Positions 1 to 8,100 of a stretch of DNA of 12,455 nt are shown here, in pieces. Under the pieces are notes generated by a model. It ran no database searches. It saw only the letters and a program-made list of their open reading frames with translations, and was not told the origin of the DNA. Where the stretch lies: contig JASLXL010000060.1 of assembly GCA_030740335.1 (NCBI GenBank), forward strand, positions 1 through 12,455, written 5' to 3'. The stretch is from SAR202 cluster bacterium (lineage in GTDB: Bacteria > Chloroflexota > Dehalococcoidia > SAR202 > CAJWER01). Made by a program: the position numbers and the translations under genes. Position 1 is the stretch's first letter, and each line of letters begins with the position of its first letter.

Positions 1-546
1 TCGGAAGAAAACAGCCCACCGATACCGATATCCGGGAAGTAGTCGAATGTGACCCAAAGCATCCACATGGCAAAAAATAGTCGGACACCGCCAGCCCCAC
101 GAAGCCAATAAATGTGCTCGTGTAGTCCTCCACGCTGTGCTGACGAACAGCCAAATATATCCCGATTGGGATGGAGAATTCCCAGGCAACGAGGACCGTC
201 GTACCCACTAAAATGATGGTCATTAAGAGTCGGTCGGAGATTACTTCTATTACGGGCTTTTGGAACTCCAGAGACTGTCCAAACCTCCCGCGACAAATTT
301 TCCATATCCACTTGGAGTACTGGCAATAGACAGGCTTATCCAGCCCAGCTGTTTTCTCAACAGCTTCTAGAGAACGTCCGTCGCATGGGTGATGGCGTTC
401 CCTTCCTGCGCACTCAACAGAAGTTCGATGACATCCGTGTCTACGTAGTCACAGGGCTGTAGCTTGATGATGAAGAATGAGAGGCTTGAAAGTGTTCAAA
501 TGGTGAGCACTGCCAAGAGCAAGCGCCGGATGATCAAAGTTGTCAT
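1..546 (-). pseudogene. Decayed OppB/DppB-type ABC transporter permease, cut by the window edge
   Basis: On the minus strand an ATG at 544-546 opens MTTLIIRRLLLAVLTI, the usual start of an inner-membrane permease of the peptide/nickel ABC importer family. The frame is then broken. TGA lies at codon 17 (496-498) and TAG at codon 60 (367-369). A frameshift near 325-335 is needed to move from LLRKQLG to DKPVYCQYSKWIWK, and another near 85-95 is needed to move from TFIGFVGLAV to LFFAMWMLWVTFDYF. Read across these lesions, the family order is intact: first membrane helix, an extracytoplasmic loop with FGQSLEFQKPV, then SDRLLMTIILVGTTVLV and a SIPIGIYLAVRQHS segment. Two stops plus two frameshifts in 546 bases mean it cannot make the permease. 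The family call is from motif memory, without a search. The rest of the gene lies beyond the left edge, and no partner permease or ATPase is in the window. Confidence 0.85.
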
Positions 547-600
547 GGCAAGATAGTGTAGCCTTGGGAACTATCGCTATCGTTCCTCTCGATTCCCCTA

Positions 601-628
601 TGGACAACCGGTCAATATCATGTACAAT
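601..628 (+). promoter_or_regulatory. Predicted sigma70-type promoter for the MFS gene
   Basis: TGGACA (601-606) and TACAAT (623-628) each match the -35 and -10 consensus at five of six positions and are separated by 16 bases. The expected transcription start is near 635, giving a leader of about 100 bases before the ATG at 738. It is the only good promoter-like pair seen between the decayed permease and the MFS gene. Prediction from sequence only. Confidence 0.5.
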
Positions 629-737
629 GTCGCGCCATGACAGCACCTAGTGCACAAACGGACCGCATCGTAACAACCCTACTCAAACGCACGCCACTCC
701 GCCCGGGTTCTCGCTCGTCCCGGGCGAGATAGTGACT

Positions 738-1970
738 ATGCCCGAACTGGACTCCGGCGCAGACACGACCCGGGGACGCAACAAGATCGCAGCCACGATC
801 TTCGTGGCGCACGCCATTAAGCACGTGTATTACTCGGGTAAAGGATCTCTCATCATGCCCGAGATCAAGATCAGCCTCGGGCTGAACCGCGCACAATTCG
901 GCTCTCTTGGCACGTCAAGTTCCATAGCATGGTGGACCTCCACCATGGTTGCAGGCTACCTCGGTGACAAGTTCAGCAACCGAGCCGGCATGATGCTGGC
1001 GGCGGCAATGTCGCTGATGGGCGGGGCATTCTACCTTATGGGCATCGCGCCCAACTACAAAACGGTGCTTGTCGTGATGTTCCTTGCGGGAATTGGCGGG
1101 TCTCTATTCCACCCACCGGCTCTGGGAGAACTGTCGAGACGTTTTCCCCCCGATCGCCGCGGTTTCGCGGTCTCTCTCCATGGAATGGGCGCGAACATCG
1201 GTGAGTTTCTGGGGCCTTTCGCCGTTGCTGGCCTCCTTACCTTCATGATGTGGCGAGACGTCCTGAAGATAAGCCTGGGCCCTGCCTTGCTCGTGGCCGC
1301 GGCAGTATGGATCCTCATGCCCTCGAGGAAGGCCGCGGTGGAAGATGCCGTGTCATCCACCCGGGGCTACTTCAGGTCGCTGGCAAATCTGATGCGAAAC
1401 CGCGTGTTGCTAATTTTGATCGTTGCTACTGCTTTGCGAAGCATCGGAGAGGGCGGAGTGAGCGCATTTCTACCGCTATACATGAGAGAGGACCTGAAGT
1501 ACTCGGCCATCACCGTCGCGCTGTTCCTCTCGCTGGCGCAGGCAGCGGGAATCGTCTCGCAGCCGATAATGGGCATCCTATCTGACAAGGTCGGACGCAA
1601 GCCAATATTGGTAACTGGGACAGGCCTCGTGATGCTATCGGCCTTCGCCCTCTCAGTTGTTAAACCAGGCGTCCAACTATTCCTGGCGGTACTGGTCCGG
1701 GGAGCCTTTAACTTCTCACTGCATCACATATTCGTCGCTGCGGCCCTGGATGCCGCCCGCGGCGTGGCTCAATCGACGGTCGTTTCACTCATATACGGCG
1801 CCGGATTCCTCGGCACCTTCTCGCCCTTCATAGCAGGTCTGATCTCGGACAAGTACGGCATCCACAGCGCATTCGTCTACGGGGGTGTCACGCTCATTTT
1901 CCCAACGGTCTTGCTAGCGGTAGCCCGATTCGGTGGTACCGAGGTCGAGATGCCGACCAAATCGAAGTAG
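738..1970 (+). CDS. MFS transporter, drug/fosmidomycin-resistance-like
   Basis: This is an intact 410-residue protein with about twelve hydrophobic segments, the normal size for a major facilitator superfamily member in the cytoplasmic membrane. The loop between helices 2 and 3 has the MFS motif A, GYLGDKFSNR (about residues 73-82). The symmetry-related loop in the second half has GILSDKVGRK (about 279-288), and a third related sequence, GLISDKYG, precedes the last helices. The GGSLFHPPALGELSRRFP region after helix 4 recalls the fosmidomycin-resistance-like branch. Such proteins usually export or import small molecules using the proton gradient; the substrate here cannot be told. I chose ATG 738. 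A GTG six bases upstream (732) is in frame, and no strong ribosome binding site separates them (GGGCGAG at 722-728 is the only candidate). It stands alone on the plus strand and converges on the broken methyltransferase gene. Confidence 0.88.
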   Translation: MPELDSGADTTRGRNKIAATIFVAHAIKHVYYSGKGSLIMPEIKISLGLNRAQFGSLGTSSSIAWWTSTMVAGYLGDKFSNRAGMMLAAAMSLMGGAFYLMGIAPNYKTVLVVMFLAGIGGSLFHPPALGELSRRFPPDRRGFAVSLHGMGANIGEFLGPFAVAGLLTFMMWRDVLKISLGPALLVAAAVWILMPSRKAAVEDAVSSTRGYFRSLANLMRNRVLLILIVATALRSIGEGGVSAFLPLYMREDLKYSAITVALFLSLAQAAGIVSQPIMGILSDKVGRKPILVTGTGLVMLSAFALSVVKPGVQLFLAVLVRGAFNFSLHHIFVAAALDAARGVAQSTVVSLIYGAGFLGTFSPFIAGLISDKYGIHSAFVYGGVTLIFPTVLLAVARFGGTEVEMPTKSK

Positions 1971-1971
1971 G

Positions 1972-2990
1972 CTGCTCGGCTATCTCACGAGACCACTCCT
2001 CAATCTCGCTGGAGATCTCGACCAGGTTCTCAAACTTCGTCGCTTGGGGCATAGCGCACTCCGGTGCAATCATGTCGATACCGCATCCAGAAATGCCCCA
2101 ACCTCACTACGGACGATCTCTAGATTCCGGGCATACATCGTCTGCTCGTTGTCAATGTTGCCACCAGTCTGATGCGCTCCCCCACAATAACTTTGGCCTG
2201 CTCCGGGTCGCTCTTCGAATCGAAATGGAAAATAGCGGCGCCTATCGTATCTACATAGTCCATCCGATCTATGCTGTCGCCGCAGATGTGCAGGATCAGG
2301 GCCACATCAAGATGCTCAGCCATCTTCTTGATGCAGCTCCAGCAGAAATCTACCGGAGTACTCACCATGCCATAGATCGCCTATGGCACTCTACGTTACG
2401 ATCAGCGCGTCCCCCCCGTACGCTATCTGAGAGAGTCCAAATGTGATCGCTATCTCCCTTAGCCGATCGATGCAGCGCGCAGCCATATCGGGCTCGTCCA
2501 GTGTCATCCTCAGGAATCGTTCCCCCCAAAAGACCCAAGAGGCGAGGGGCCACAATATGACTATCTTTCCTATGATAACTACTTCGTCGAGGAACTCCCC
2601 GCGGAGTATTTCGATTGACCGTGGCACGACACTCCTATCGGGCTGTTCCAAAAACCCGGCAGGTAAGTTGACGTCATTCGGTTCACGCCACAGTGGTCGA
2701 GTCATACTCACGGTCGGCCAGTTGTCCCCGGTTTCGCACTGAACCTCAGATCCTAGGCCATTGACTCTTGAACGATGCCGAAATAGGGAGTTACCGAATC
2801 AAAATCTAGTTCGATATAGTCAATAGTGGCTGATTCGGCAGTGAGATTGGCGTTTTGGAACGCCATGGAAAACGGCGCGCGAGCCAAGTCCATAAGGTCA
2901 ACAGTGGCTACACTAGCGAGGTTCGAGACCGGGGGCCTGTCGACGGAGCCGACCGGCGAGCAAAGCAAGGACAGGCTCTCGGGGCTTCAT
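1972..2990 (-). pseudogene. Decayed UroD/MtaA-type (corrinoid) methyltransferase gene
   Basis: The gene can be followed almost end to end, but only by switching frames. It starts at 2990 with MKPREPVLALLAGR. A frameshift near 2955 leads to VDRPPVSNLASVATVDLMDL, ending with TPYFGIVQESMA and a TAG at 2753-2755. The frame from about 2729 gives GDNWPTV, later VVIIGK, WPLASWVF and FLRMTLDEPDMAARCIDRLR, to a TAG at 2391-2393. After a shift near 2320 comes MAEHLDVALILHICGDS and HFDSKSDPEQAK. After a shift near 2165 comes NIDNEQTMYARNLEIVRSEV. After a shift near 2075 comes GIDMIAPECAMPQATKFENL. The reconstructed length, about 338 codons, fits the uroporphyrinogen decarboxylase/MtaA/CmuA superfamily. 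The HIC...PEC pattern matches the zinc-binding H-x-C...C of the methyltransferase branch rather than true HemE. The right-hand limit near 1972 is approximate and abuts the MFS stop codon. Confidence 0.88.
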
Positions 2991-3037
2991 ATCAAGTTTT
3001 CACTCGACTGAGACTTTCGAATTAGAGACTCGCCCAT

Positions 3038-3102
3038 GTGAGGGAGCCGATCGCCTCGGTCGCTTACCGCTTCCAGATAACGATAGCGACCGGCGCCCCC
3101 AC
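3038..3102 (-). terminator. Hairpin downstream of RRM gene 1, possible terminator
   Basis: The arms 3038-3049 and 3091-3102 pair at 10 of 12 positions, and an inner perfect 8-base stem (CGGTCGCT 3057-3064 with AGCGACCG 3085-3092) overlaps the outer arm by two bases. It lies about 20 bases after the RRM stop codon. No run of U follows, so intrinsic termination is uncertain. The equivalent place in the other cassette (9802-9866) also forms a hairpin, with a partly different stem. Confidence 0.45.
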
Positions 3103-3123
3103 CGGACTAGTTACTTTACAGGA

Positions 3124-3432
3124 CTACCAGCGGCGATCTCCACCACCGCCACCACCGCCGTACCCGCCACCGCCACCGCCACGCCTGTCCTCTCGGGGCT
3201 TCGCCTCGTTAACCGTCAGAGGACGACCATTGAAGTCCTTGCCGTTAAGGGCCTGAATCGCTGCCTCAGCCTCGCTGTTGTCCGACATCTCCACGAAACC
3301 GAATCCTCGGGAACGACCGGACTCTCGGTCCTGGATGACTCTGGCAGAGGAAACTTCTCCATATACCGTAAATGTACGCTCTAGCTCTGTATCGTCGACC
3401 TCAAAGGGGAGGTTGCCCACATAAATGTTCAT
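3124..3432 (-). CDS. Glycine-rich single-RRM RNA-binding protein (copy 1)
   Basis: This 102-residue cytoplasmic protein consists of one RNA recognition motif followed by a glycine tail. RNP2 is IYVGNL (residues 3-8) and RNP1 is RGFGFVEM (42-49), with the two aromatic residues that stack on RNA present. The conserved N-D-G-P-like segment GRPLTVNEAKPRE (69-81) closes the fold. Residues 85-98 are almost all glycine, and the protein ends DRRW. Bacterial proteins of this build, best known from cyanobacteria, bind single-stranded RNA and are often cold-induced; the RNA target here is unknown. A strong AAAAGGAG at 3439-3446, six bases before the ATG, fixes the start. By my count 73 of the first 84 residues match the second RRM protein at 9887-10219. 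It follows the cupredoxin gene on the same strand but has its own leader. Confidence 0.93.
   Translation of the reverse strand: MNIYVGNLPFEVDDTELERTFTVYGEVSSARVIQDRESGRSRGFGFVEMSDNSEAEAAIQALNGKDFNGRPLTVNEAKPREDRRGGGGGGYGGGGGGGDRRW
3139..3180 (-). repeat. GGN triplet repeat coding the glycine tail (copy 1)
   Basis: A run of GGN codons, CCN on the plus strand, encodes the glycines of the first RRM protein, interrupted by one tyrosine codon. Such tracts change length easily; the equivalent tract in the second copy is eight codons longer. Confidence 0.8.
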
Positions 3433-3561
3433 GCGGCGCTCCTTTTCATCAGATTCTCCTCATCCATCGCAAGCATCGCACGCGTCTTAGATTCACGATC
3501 TCAAACGCCGGAAGCGGGACGTGACTGCAACTTAACGGGAGTCAGCGCATATCGTACCACA
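3433..3561 (-). promoter_or_regulatory. Conserved leader/promoter region of RRM gene 1
   Basis: About 130 non-coding bases upstream of the start codon are shared with the same region of the second RRM gene (10220-10349). In transcript direction the shared parts include TGTGGTAnGAT, GACTCCC, a GTTTGAGATCG stretch followed by CTAAGACGCG, GAGGAGAATCTG and the ribosome binding site. TACGAT/TAAGAT in the first element could be a -10 box, but no good -35 is visible. Conservation outside the coding region suggests that promoter and leader travel with the gene. It may hold a cold-responsive 5' UTR, which is inference. Confidence 0.55.
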
Positions 3562-3628
3562 TTGAAGTTCGACAGGTGCCGGCCCGCACGCCAGGCAAGG
3601 CTGCGACAAGAAGCCAGGACGCAGGTCA

Positions 3629-4972
3629 TTACAGCGGTGAATCCATCTCATTCGAGTGGTTGCGACGCAGCATCAGGAGCCCGCCGGCGAGCATCAGGGT
3701 GATGCCTGCTACGCCGGCCGCGAGGAGCATCCGCGTCGATGGGGCGGCCCCGCCGGTCGCAGGAAGCAGTATGTCCGCCACCGTTATGATCCCCGACATA
3801 CGCGGTCCGTGCATCAGACACACGTAGTTAAAGGTGCCTGGCGTGTCGAAGGTCAGGGAGTAGGACGTGGGACGCCCGGCGGGGCCCTGTTCTCCAAACA
3901 GTACGCCAGAGCTTACGAAGCCGGAGTCGGGGCCGGAGTATGTGTCTCCGCCCGATGGGGCCCAAACGACGGGATTAAGGGCAATTACGGGCGGGTCGCG
4001 CTGGTTGATGCTCCCGTCGGCAAATAGAAGGCGCTCAACCAAGAAGTAGTCAGGTTGTTCTGCACCCGAAAGAAAGGTCACTGTATGAGGCGTCTCTCCC
4101 GCCTTGGTCCAGTCCCACGTTACGGTGTCGCCGACGCCGATCTGGAGGTTGGGTATGGGCACGAAGCGGGCATACTCAACGTCATCCTCGAGAAGCCCCG
4201 TTGTGAGGCCGAATACCGTGGTTCGATTGGGCCGTCCCTCGCTCCAACTTGTCGGAGCAACGACGGTGATCTCCTGAGTAGATATCAGGGAGTCTGCCTG
4301 GGCAATTGAGGCTGCAAGCTCCTCGGCGGCACGGGCGTCCATGTCTGCTTGGCTGTCAGGAGCTGTGGACCCGGTCTGCAGAACAGTGACTGTTGCCTTC
4401 ATAGCCGAGTGGACAAGGCAGACTAGCTCAAAGATGCCTGACTCAGTGAATTTGACGGCTACGGGCCTCGGAAGCTTGGTAGCATCAAAGGGGCCCCCAG
4501 AGTTGAAGAACCCTGTGCCATCGTACTCGTTGTTTCCGTTGATCACCAACTTTTCATCGATGACACCCTCTGCGACCCCGCGCCGGTCCGCCGACCAAGA
4601 CGCCTGGGCGATGCCCTCGATCTCAATGCGAGGCAGCGGGCCAGATCGGAATCCAATCCCCGCCAGGACCCCCAGCCTGCCATCCGGTAAGGGTGAAAGG
4701 AACGGGGGCCGATCTTCGCCAGAGAGGAACGAGATCGTGTGGAAAACTACCCGCTCCCAGACTACAGTGTCTCCCTCCACGACCGTGAGGTCCCTGGGGA
4801 AAAACTGGTTTAACGAGAGAGATTGTTCGGGGAAGAGCTCCCCAGCTTGGGCAGTCCAGATCGTCGTGCCAGCAGCCGTTGCAGGGGCGGGAAACCCCGA
4901 TAGCGCCAGAACTAGCAATCCTAGCCCAGCCACCGCCAGCACGCGTCTTTGAAGTACTGTTACCAGGTCCAC
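3629..4972 (-). CDS. Exported tandem cupredoxin with LPxTG-type C-terminal anchor
   Basis: This 447-residue protein has an N-terminal signal peptide (hydrophobic core about residues 11-26, likely cut near 33). Two plastocyanin-like cupredoxin domains follow, each with a full type-1 copper ligand set. Domain 1 has H78 in VVFHTISFLSG and C185, H188, M191 in CLVHSAM. Domain 2 has H296 in PHTVTFLSG and C385, H388, M392 in CLMHGPRM. The C-x2-H-x2-M loop of domain 1 has amicyanin spacing and domain 2 has one residue more, so redox potentials may differ. The gaps between the first His and the Cys (106 and 88 residues) are about twice those of plastocyanin because of large loops. The C-terminus has LPATG (403-407), a membrane segment (about 415-434) and RR, the pattern of a sortase signal. 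The start is GTG, with a TAG five codons upstream in frame and GGAG only two bases away. It probably carries electrons at the cell surface, perhaps for the adjoining multicopper oxidase. Confidence 0.9.
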   Translation of the reverse strand: MDLVTVLQRRVLAVAGLGLLVLALSGFPAPATAAGTTIWTAQAGELFPEQSLSLNQFFPRDLTVVEGDTVVWERVVFHTISFLSGEDRPPFLSPLPDGRLGVLAGIGFRSGPLPRIEIEGIAQASWSADRRGVAEGVIDEKLVINGNNEYDGTGFFNSGGPFDATKLPRPVAVKFTESGIFELVCLVHSAMKATVTVLQTGSTAPDSQADMDARAAEELAASIAQADSLISTQEITVVAPTSWSEGRPNRTTVFGLTTGLLEDDVEYARFVPIPNLQIGVGDTVTWDWTKAGETPHTVTFLSGAEQPDYFLVERLLFADGSINQRDPPVIALNPVVWAPSGGDTYSGPDSGFVSSGVLFGEQGPAGRPTSYSLTFDTPGTFNYVCLMHGPRMSGIITVADILLPATGGAAPSTRMLLAAGVAGITLMLAGGLLMLRRNHSNEMDSPL

Positions 4973-5049
4973 TTCTCCGCTTTGCTACCTGTGTACGCCA
5001 CATCGAGGTGCTTGTTACAAGCAACAGCCGTGATTCCGAGGGCCACCGT

Positions 5050-5078
5050 ACTTTAGAGAAGCCTTTGTGATCTGTCAA
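5050..5078 (-). promoter_or_regulatory. Predicted sigma70 promoter of the cupredoxin gene
   Basis: On the minus strand a perfect TTGACA (5073-5078) is followed after exactly 17 bases by TAAAGT (5050-5055), four of six matches to the -10 box. The start point would fall near 5043, giving a leader of about 70 bases before the GTG at 4972. It lies just after the oxidase stop codon (5106), so the cupredoxin can be expressed separately from the oxidase. Confidence 0.6.
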
Positions 5079-5105
5079 GATTTCGGTGTATCACGTTGCG
5101 ACACC

Positions 5106-8100
5106 TCATTGTGTCCCCAGGGTAGAAATCCCTGCTGTCCCATCATCCTTCGCGTAGACCCTAAAAAGCCCCCACAGACCCACCTCTCGAAATGGCAGAC
5201 GGTGGTTGCCGTACAGGTAGTCTCCCGGCACGCTCGTCCGTCCACCGGCGCCGCCCTCGAGCATGATGTTCAGCGTCTCGAGCCCACCAATCTGAACGGA
5301 GCTGAGCAGGTCGCTACCCTCCATTCTCGGCTCCAGGGGCCATTGATGACCTTCTATACTAAACACCTGGTTTTGCTCGCTGAAAGGGAACAGTACGTGA
5401 ATCCGCACAGGGTCACCCACATGTGCCTCTAAGATCGGCGTGGAAGGATCCTCATACAGGTCCTCTTCCCACCGGATCGTCGTATCGGGGACGGGCTCTT
5501 GTCTTCCTTCGAGGGGCGCAGACGTGTAGTTCAGTCCAACGACACCCCCTACTACGTGGCTGTAAGGCATCAGATGGGTACCTATCACCGGGTCCTGTTC
5601 TTGCATGAATAGCGCGAAATCGCGATAACTCGGCCCGTCAGGAAGCTGTACGTCGGCTCGCCAATTCGATGAGAGGGACAGGTCCTTTCCCGTCACTGGA
5701 TCCGTATAGGTTGCGCCCTCGGGGCCCACGATGATTGCTCCATAGAGGCCGAGGCCGGGGTTCGTCAGCACATTGCCCCAGTCACTCACCAACGCGGCGC
5801 CCTCTCCATATTCTGGGTGAGCAAAGAACGTGTATGTCTTGCTCTCCCCCGGCGCGATCGTCTGCACTGGATTGAAACCGGCCGTGATACCCATGGAGTC
5901 CTTCGGGTCGTAGGCGAGCATATCAGCGTGGAGAGACACTCGGCCTTCCGTCAACTCGTTACTCAATCTCGCTTGCACACAGTCCCCTACGTTAATGTGC
6001 AGGACCAGCGGTCCCGGCTCTTTATCACCGGAAACGATGGCGGCCACATCCGAGGCCAGAGCGAATATCTTGCCCGTCTCGCCACCAAGCATGGGTAGTT
6101 GTGCCTGGATGGCAGAGACGCTGAACTCTTTTAGCGGGGCGTCCCTTGGACATACCGCAACAGCAGGGTCTGGCGCTATCTCGCGCCCCGGAAGTTTCAT
6201 GAGGCCAACCGCAGAGCCACCTTCGTGGACCCTCACGATTCCCCAACTCCCTTCGGCTAGTTTGAAGGTCCGGCCGTTGTGGTAGAGGTAGTCGCCAGGC
6301 AGCCGCTGAGGACCGCCAGCTGCCGGGATTATCAGGTCATACCGTTCGGATATGCCGAGGTGAACCGTACTAATGGGCTTCGAATTGGCGCTGAACCGCT
6401 CGCCTCGGAACCAGTGGCCATCCAGATGCCAGGTATGCAGGTCGTTGGTCCCGCCCACGAGAGCGCGCACGACAATAGGGTCTCCCAGATAGGTGTTCAG
6501 GACCACCGTAGCCGGGTCACCATGTGCAGTGCTAGAGAACCAGAGCGATGGCTCACCTCCGCGCCTCCCCAAGGGCTCCGCACGCAAGCTCAATGAGCTT
6601 CCGCTCGACATGCCGATGTGCGTGGTAAGGTTGTTGTCCTGTATGAACATGACCAGTTCGCGGAAGCTGCCGGTCACATCTGGAGACACGACCGATTCGG
6701 TGTGAATATCAACCACGTTGCCACTTCTGACCTGGGCGTTTGTGAAGGGGTCGTGGTAGGTCGAGCTGGGAGGCTCGGAGATTATTGCGCCAAACAACCC
6801 GTGCTTCCACGAGACCAGCGCGTCCACATGATCGTGGAAGTAAGCAGTGCCGAATTGCACGTCGGGGTACCATCTGTAGCGCACAAACTCTGCACTCACG
6901 ATTTCGCCCGAGCCATGATTATACTCCAGGGGTTCCTCAAACGTGATCCGGCTGCCTGTGACACTGACAATGCGTTTGATCTCGAACGTCCCGTCTTGGT
7001 CCATCCCAACACCCACCAACACCCCTGGCTGGAATCTCGCTGTGCTACCTAGCTCGACGGTAGGACTGCCCGCTGTGACACTCGCCTGCAAAGTCTCCCC
7101 TGCCTCCACAAAAGGCCTCACCGACTGCTCATAGGCGAATCCGGTTGTCACGCCGTCACTCGCCTGGATGTCGAATTGGACCAAGTGCGTGTGTATGTTC
7201 ACTTTGCTGAAGAATGAATTCTCGGCGGTGTCCTTCAACTCAGACTTTAGTACGATGTCTACACAGTCTTCGCCCGCGTTGGCGCGTATGGCAAGTGGCA
7301 CCCTCAGGCCATTGTCGGCCCGCACGGCATTCTCGTTCTCCTTTAGGACAAATAATTGTCCCACGGGATCGATCAGGTTCTGGTCCGCGTTCAACAAGAT
7401 AGGCACGGTGATGGCGTGAACGGCGAACTCCTTCAGCCTCGTTCCCGACGGGCACAGGCTCCGAGGGCCATTCTCGCCCGGCTGAGGCGGCGCCCGGCCT
7501 TGCTGATCAATGCTCAGGTAGGGCGCCGGGCCGTGATTAGGAGCGAAGGGAGGCCGTCTACCCAGGTGCGGCCGCAATAGTGGATAGGCCAGCTTTCCTG
7601 TTGTCGGTTCAAAAAGGATCGGCAACCTGACTCCAGGCTCGTCGGACCGGTAATTGGGCCAGATCTCCACCGTCTCGGGCTCATTAACGAAGGTGTCGCC
7701 CAGGCGCTGCCAGTCCAACACCGAGGCGTCGTAGCCAATAGGCGAACCCTGGGGCGGGAGTTGGCGTTCAACCCAGGCATCAAGATTGTCGGACGTGATC
7801 TCCAAGGTAGTGCCCTGGAAGTTGACGGTCCTACCTATTAGTGCGTCAGAGTTAACAGCTATAGCGATCGCGTTGGTACGATCGGGCAGTTCTCGAAGTG
7901 GCAGGGCTCCATGGCCCGGCCCTGCTCCTGTCTGCAGGGTGTTGTGCACCCTCCAGACCATCCACATCCCCGCCAGGTAGTGATGAGCAACGTGACAGTG
8001 GATTAAAAAATCGCCTACGCTCTCCTGGCACCCGCCGCTTCCACACTCGCTCTCGAGGTCGTAGGACTCCGAGGGCCCGATGGACTGCGAGTCAATTCTG

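Larger units (their letters stand above)
3031..3561 (-). repeat. RRM cassette, copy A (direct repeat of 9796-10349)
   Basis: This block is clearly homologous over its whole length to 9796-10349 in the same orientation. It comprises a downstream hairpin region (both begin CGC-C/A-CATGTGAG on the plus strand), the RRM gene, and about 130 bases upstream of the start codon ending at TACCACA. Outside these limits I see no resemblance. The copies differ in length mainly because copy B has eight more codons in the glycine tail. The two copies bracket the cupredoxin and multicopper oxidase genes. Confidence 0.85.

Noticed and set aside
637..732. A 31-codon frame (starting MTAPSAQTDR) whose TAG overlaps the upstream GTG of the MFS gene
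   Set aside because: It could be a leader peptide coupled to the MFS gene, but it has no ribosome binding site and no run of regulatory codons, and a frame this short is expected by chance.
1972..2990. Genuine HemE uroporphyrinogen decarboxylase
   Set aside because: The HIC...PEC zinc-type pattern and the middle segments fit the methyltransferase branch of the superfamily, and the gene is broken in any case.
4341..4952. 203-codon plus-strand frame opposite the cupredoxin gene
   Set aside because: It is antisense to a gene with clear copper motifs and signal peptide, and its composition is that of a complementary-strand shadow without any recognisable domain.
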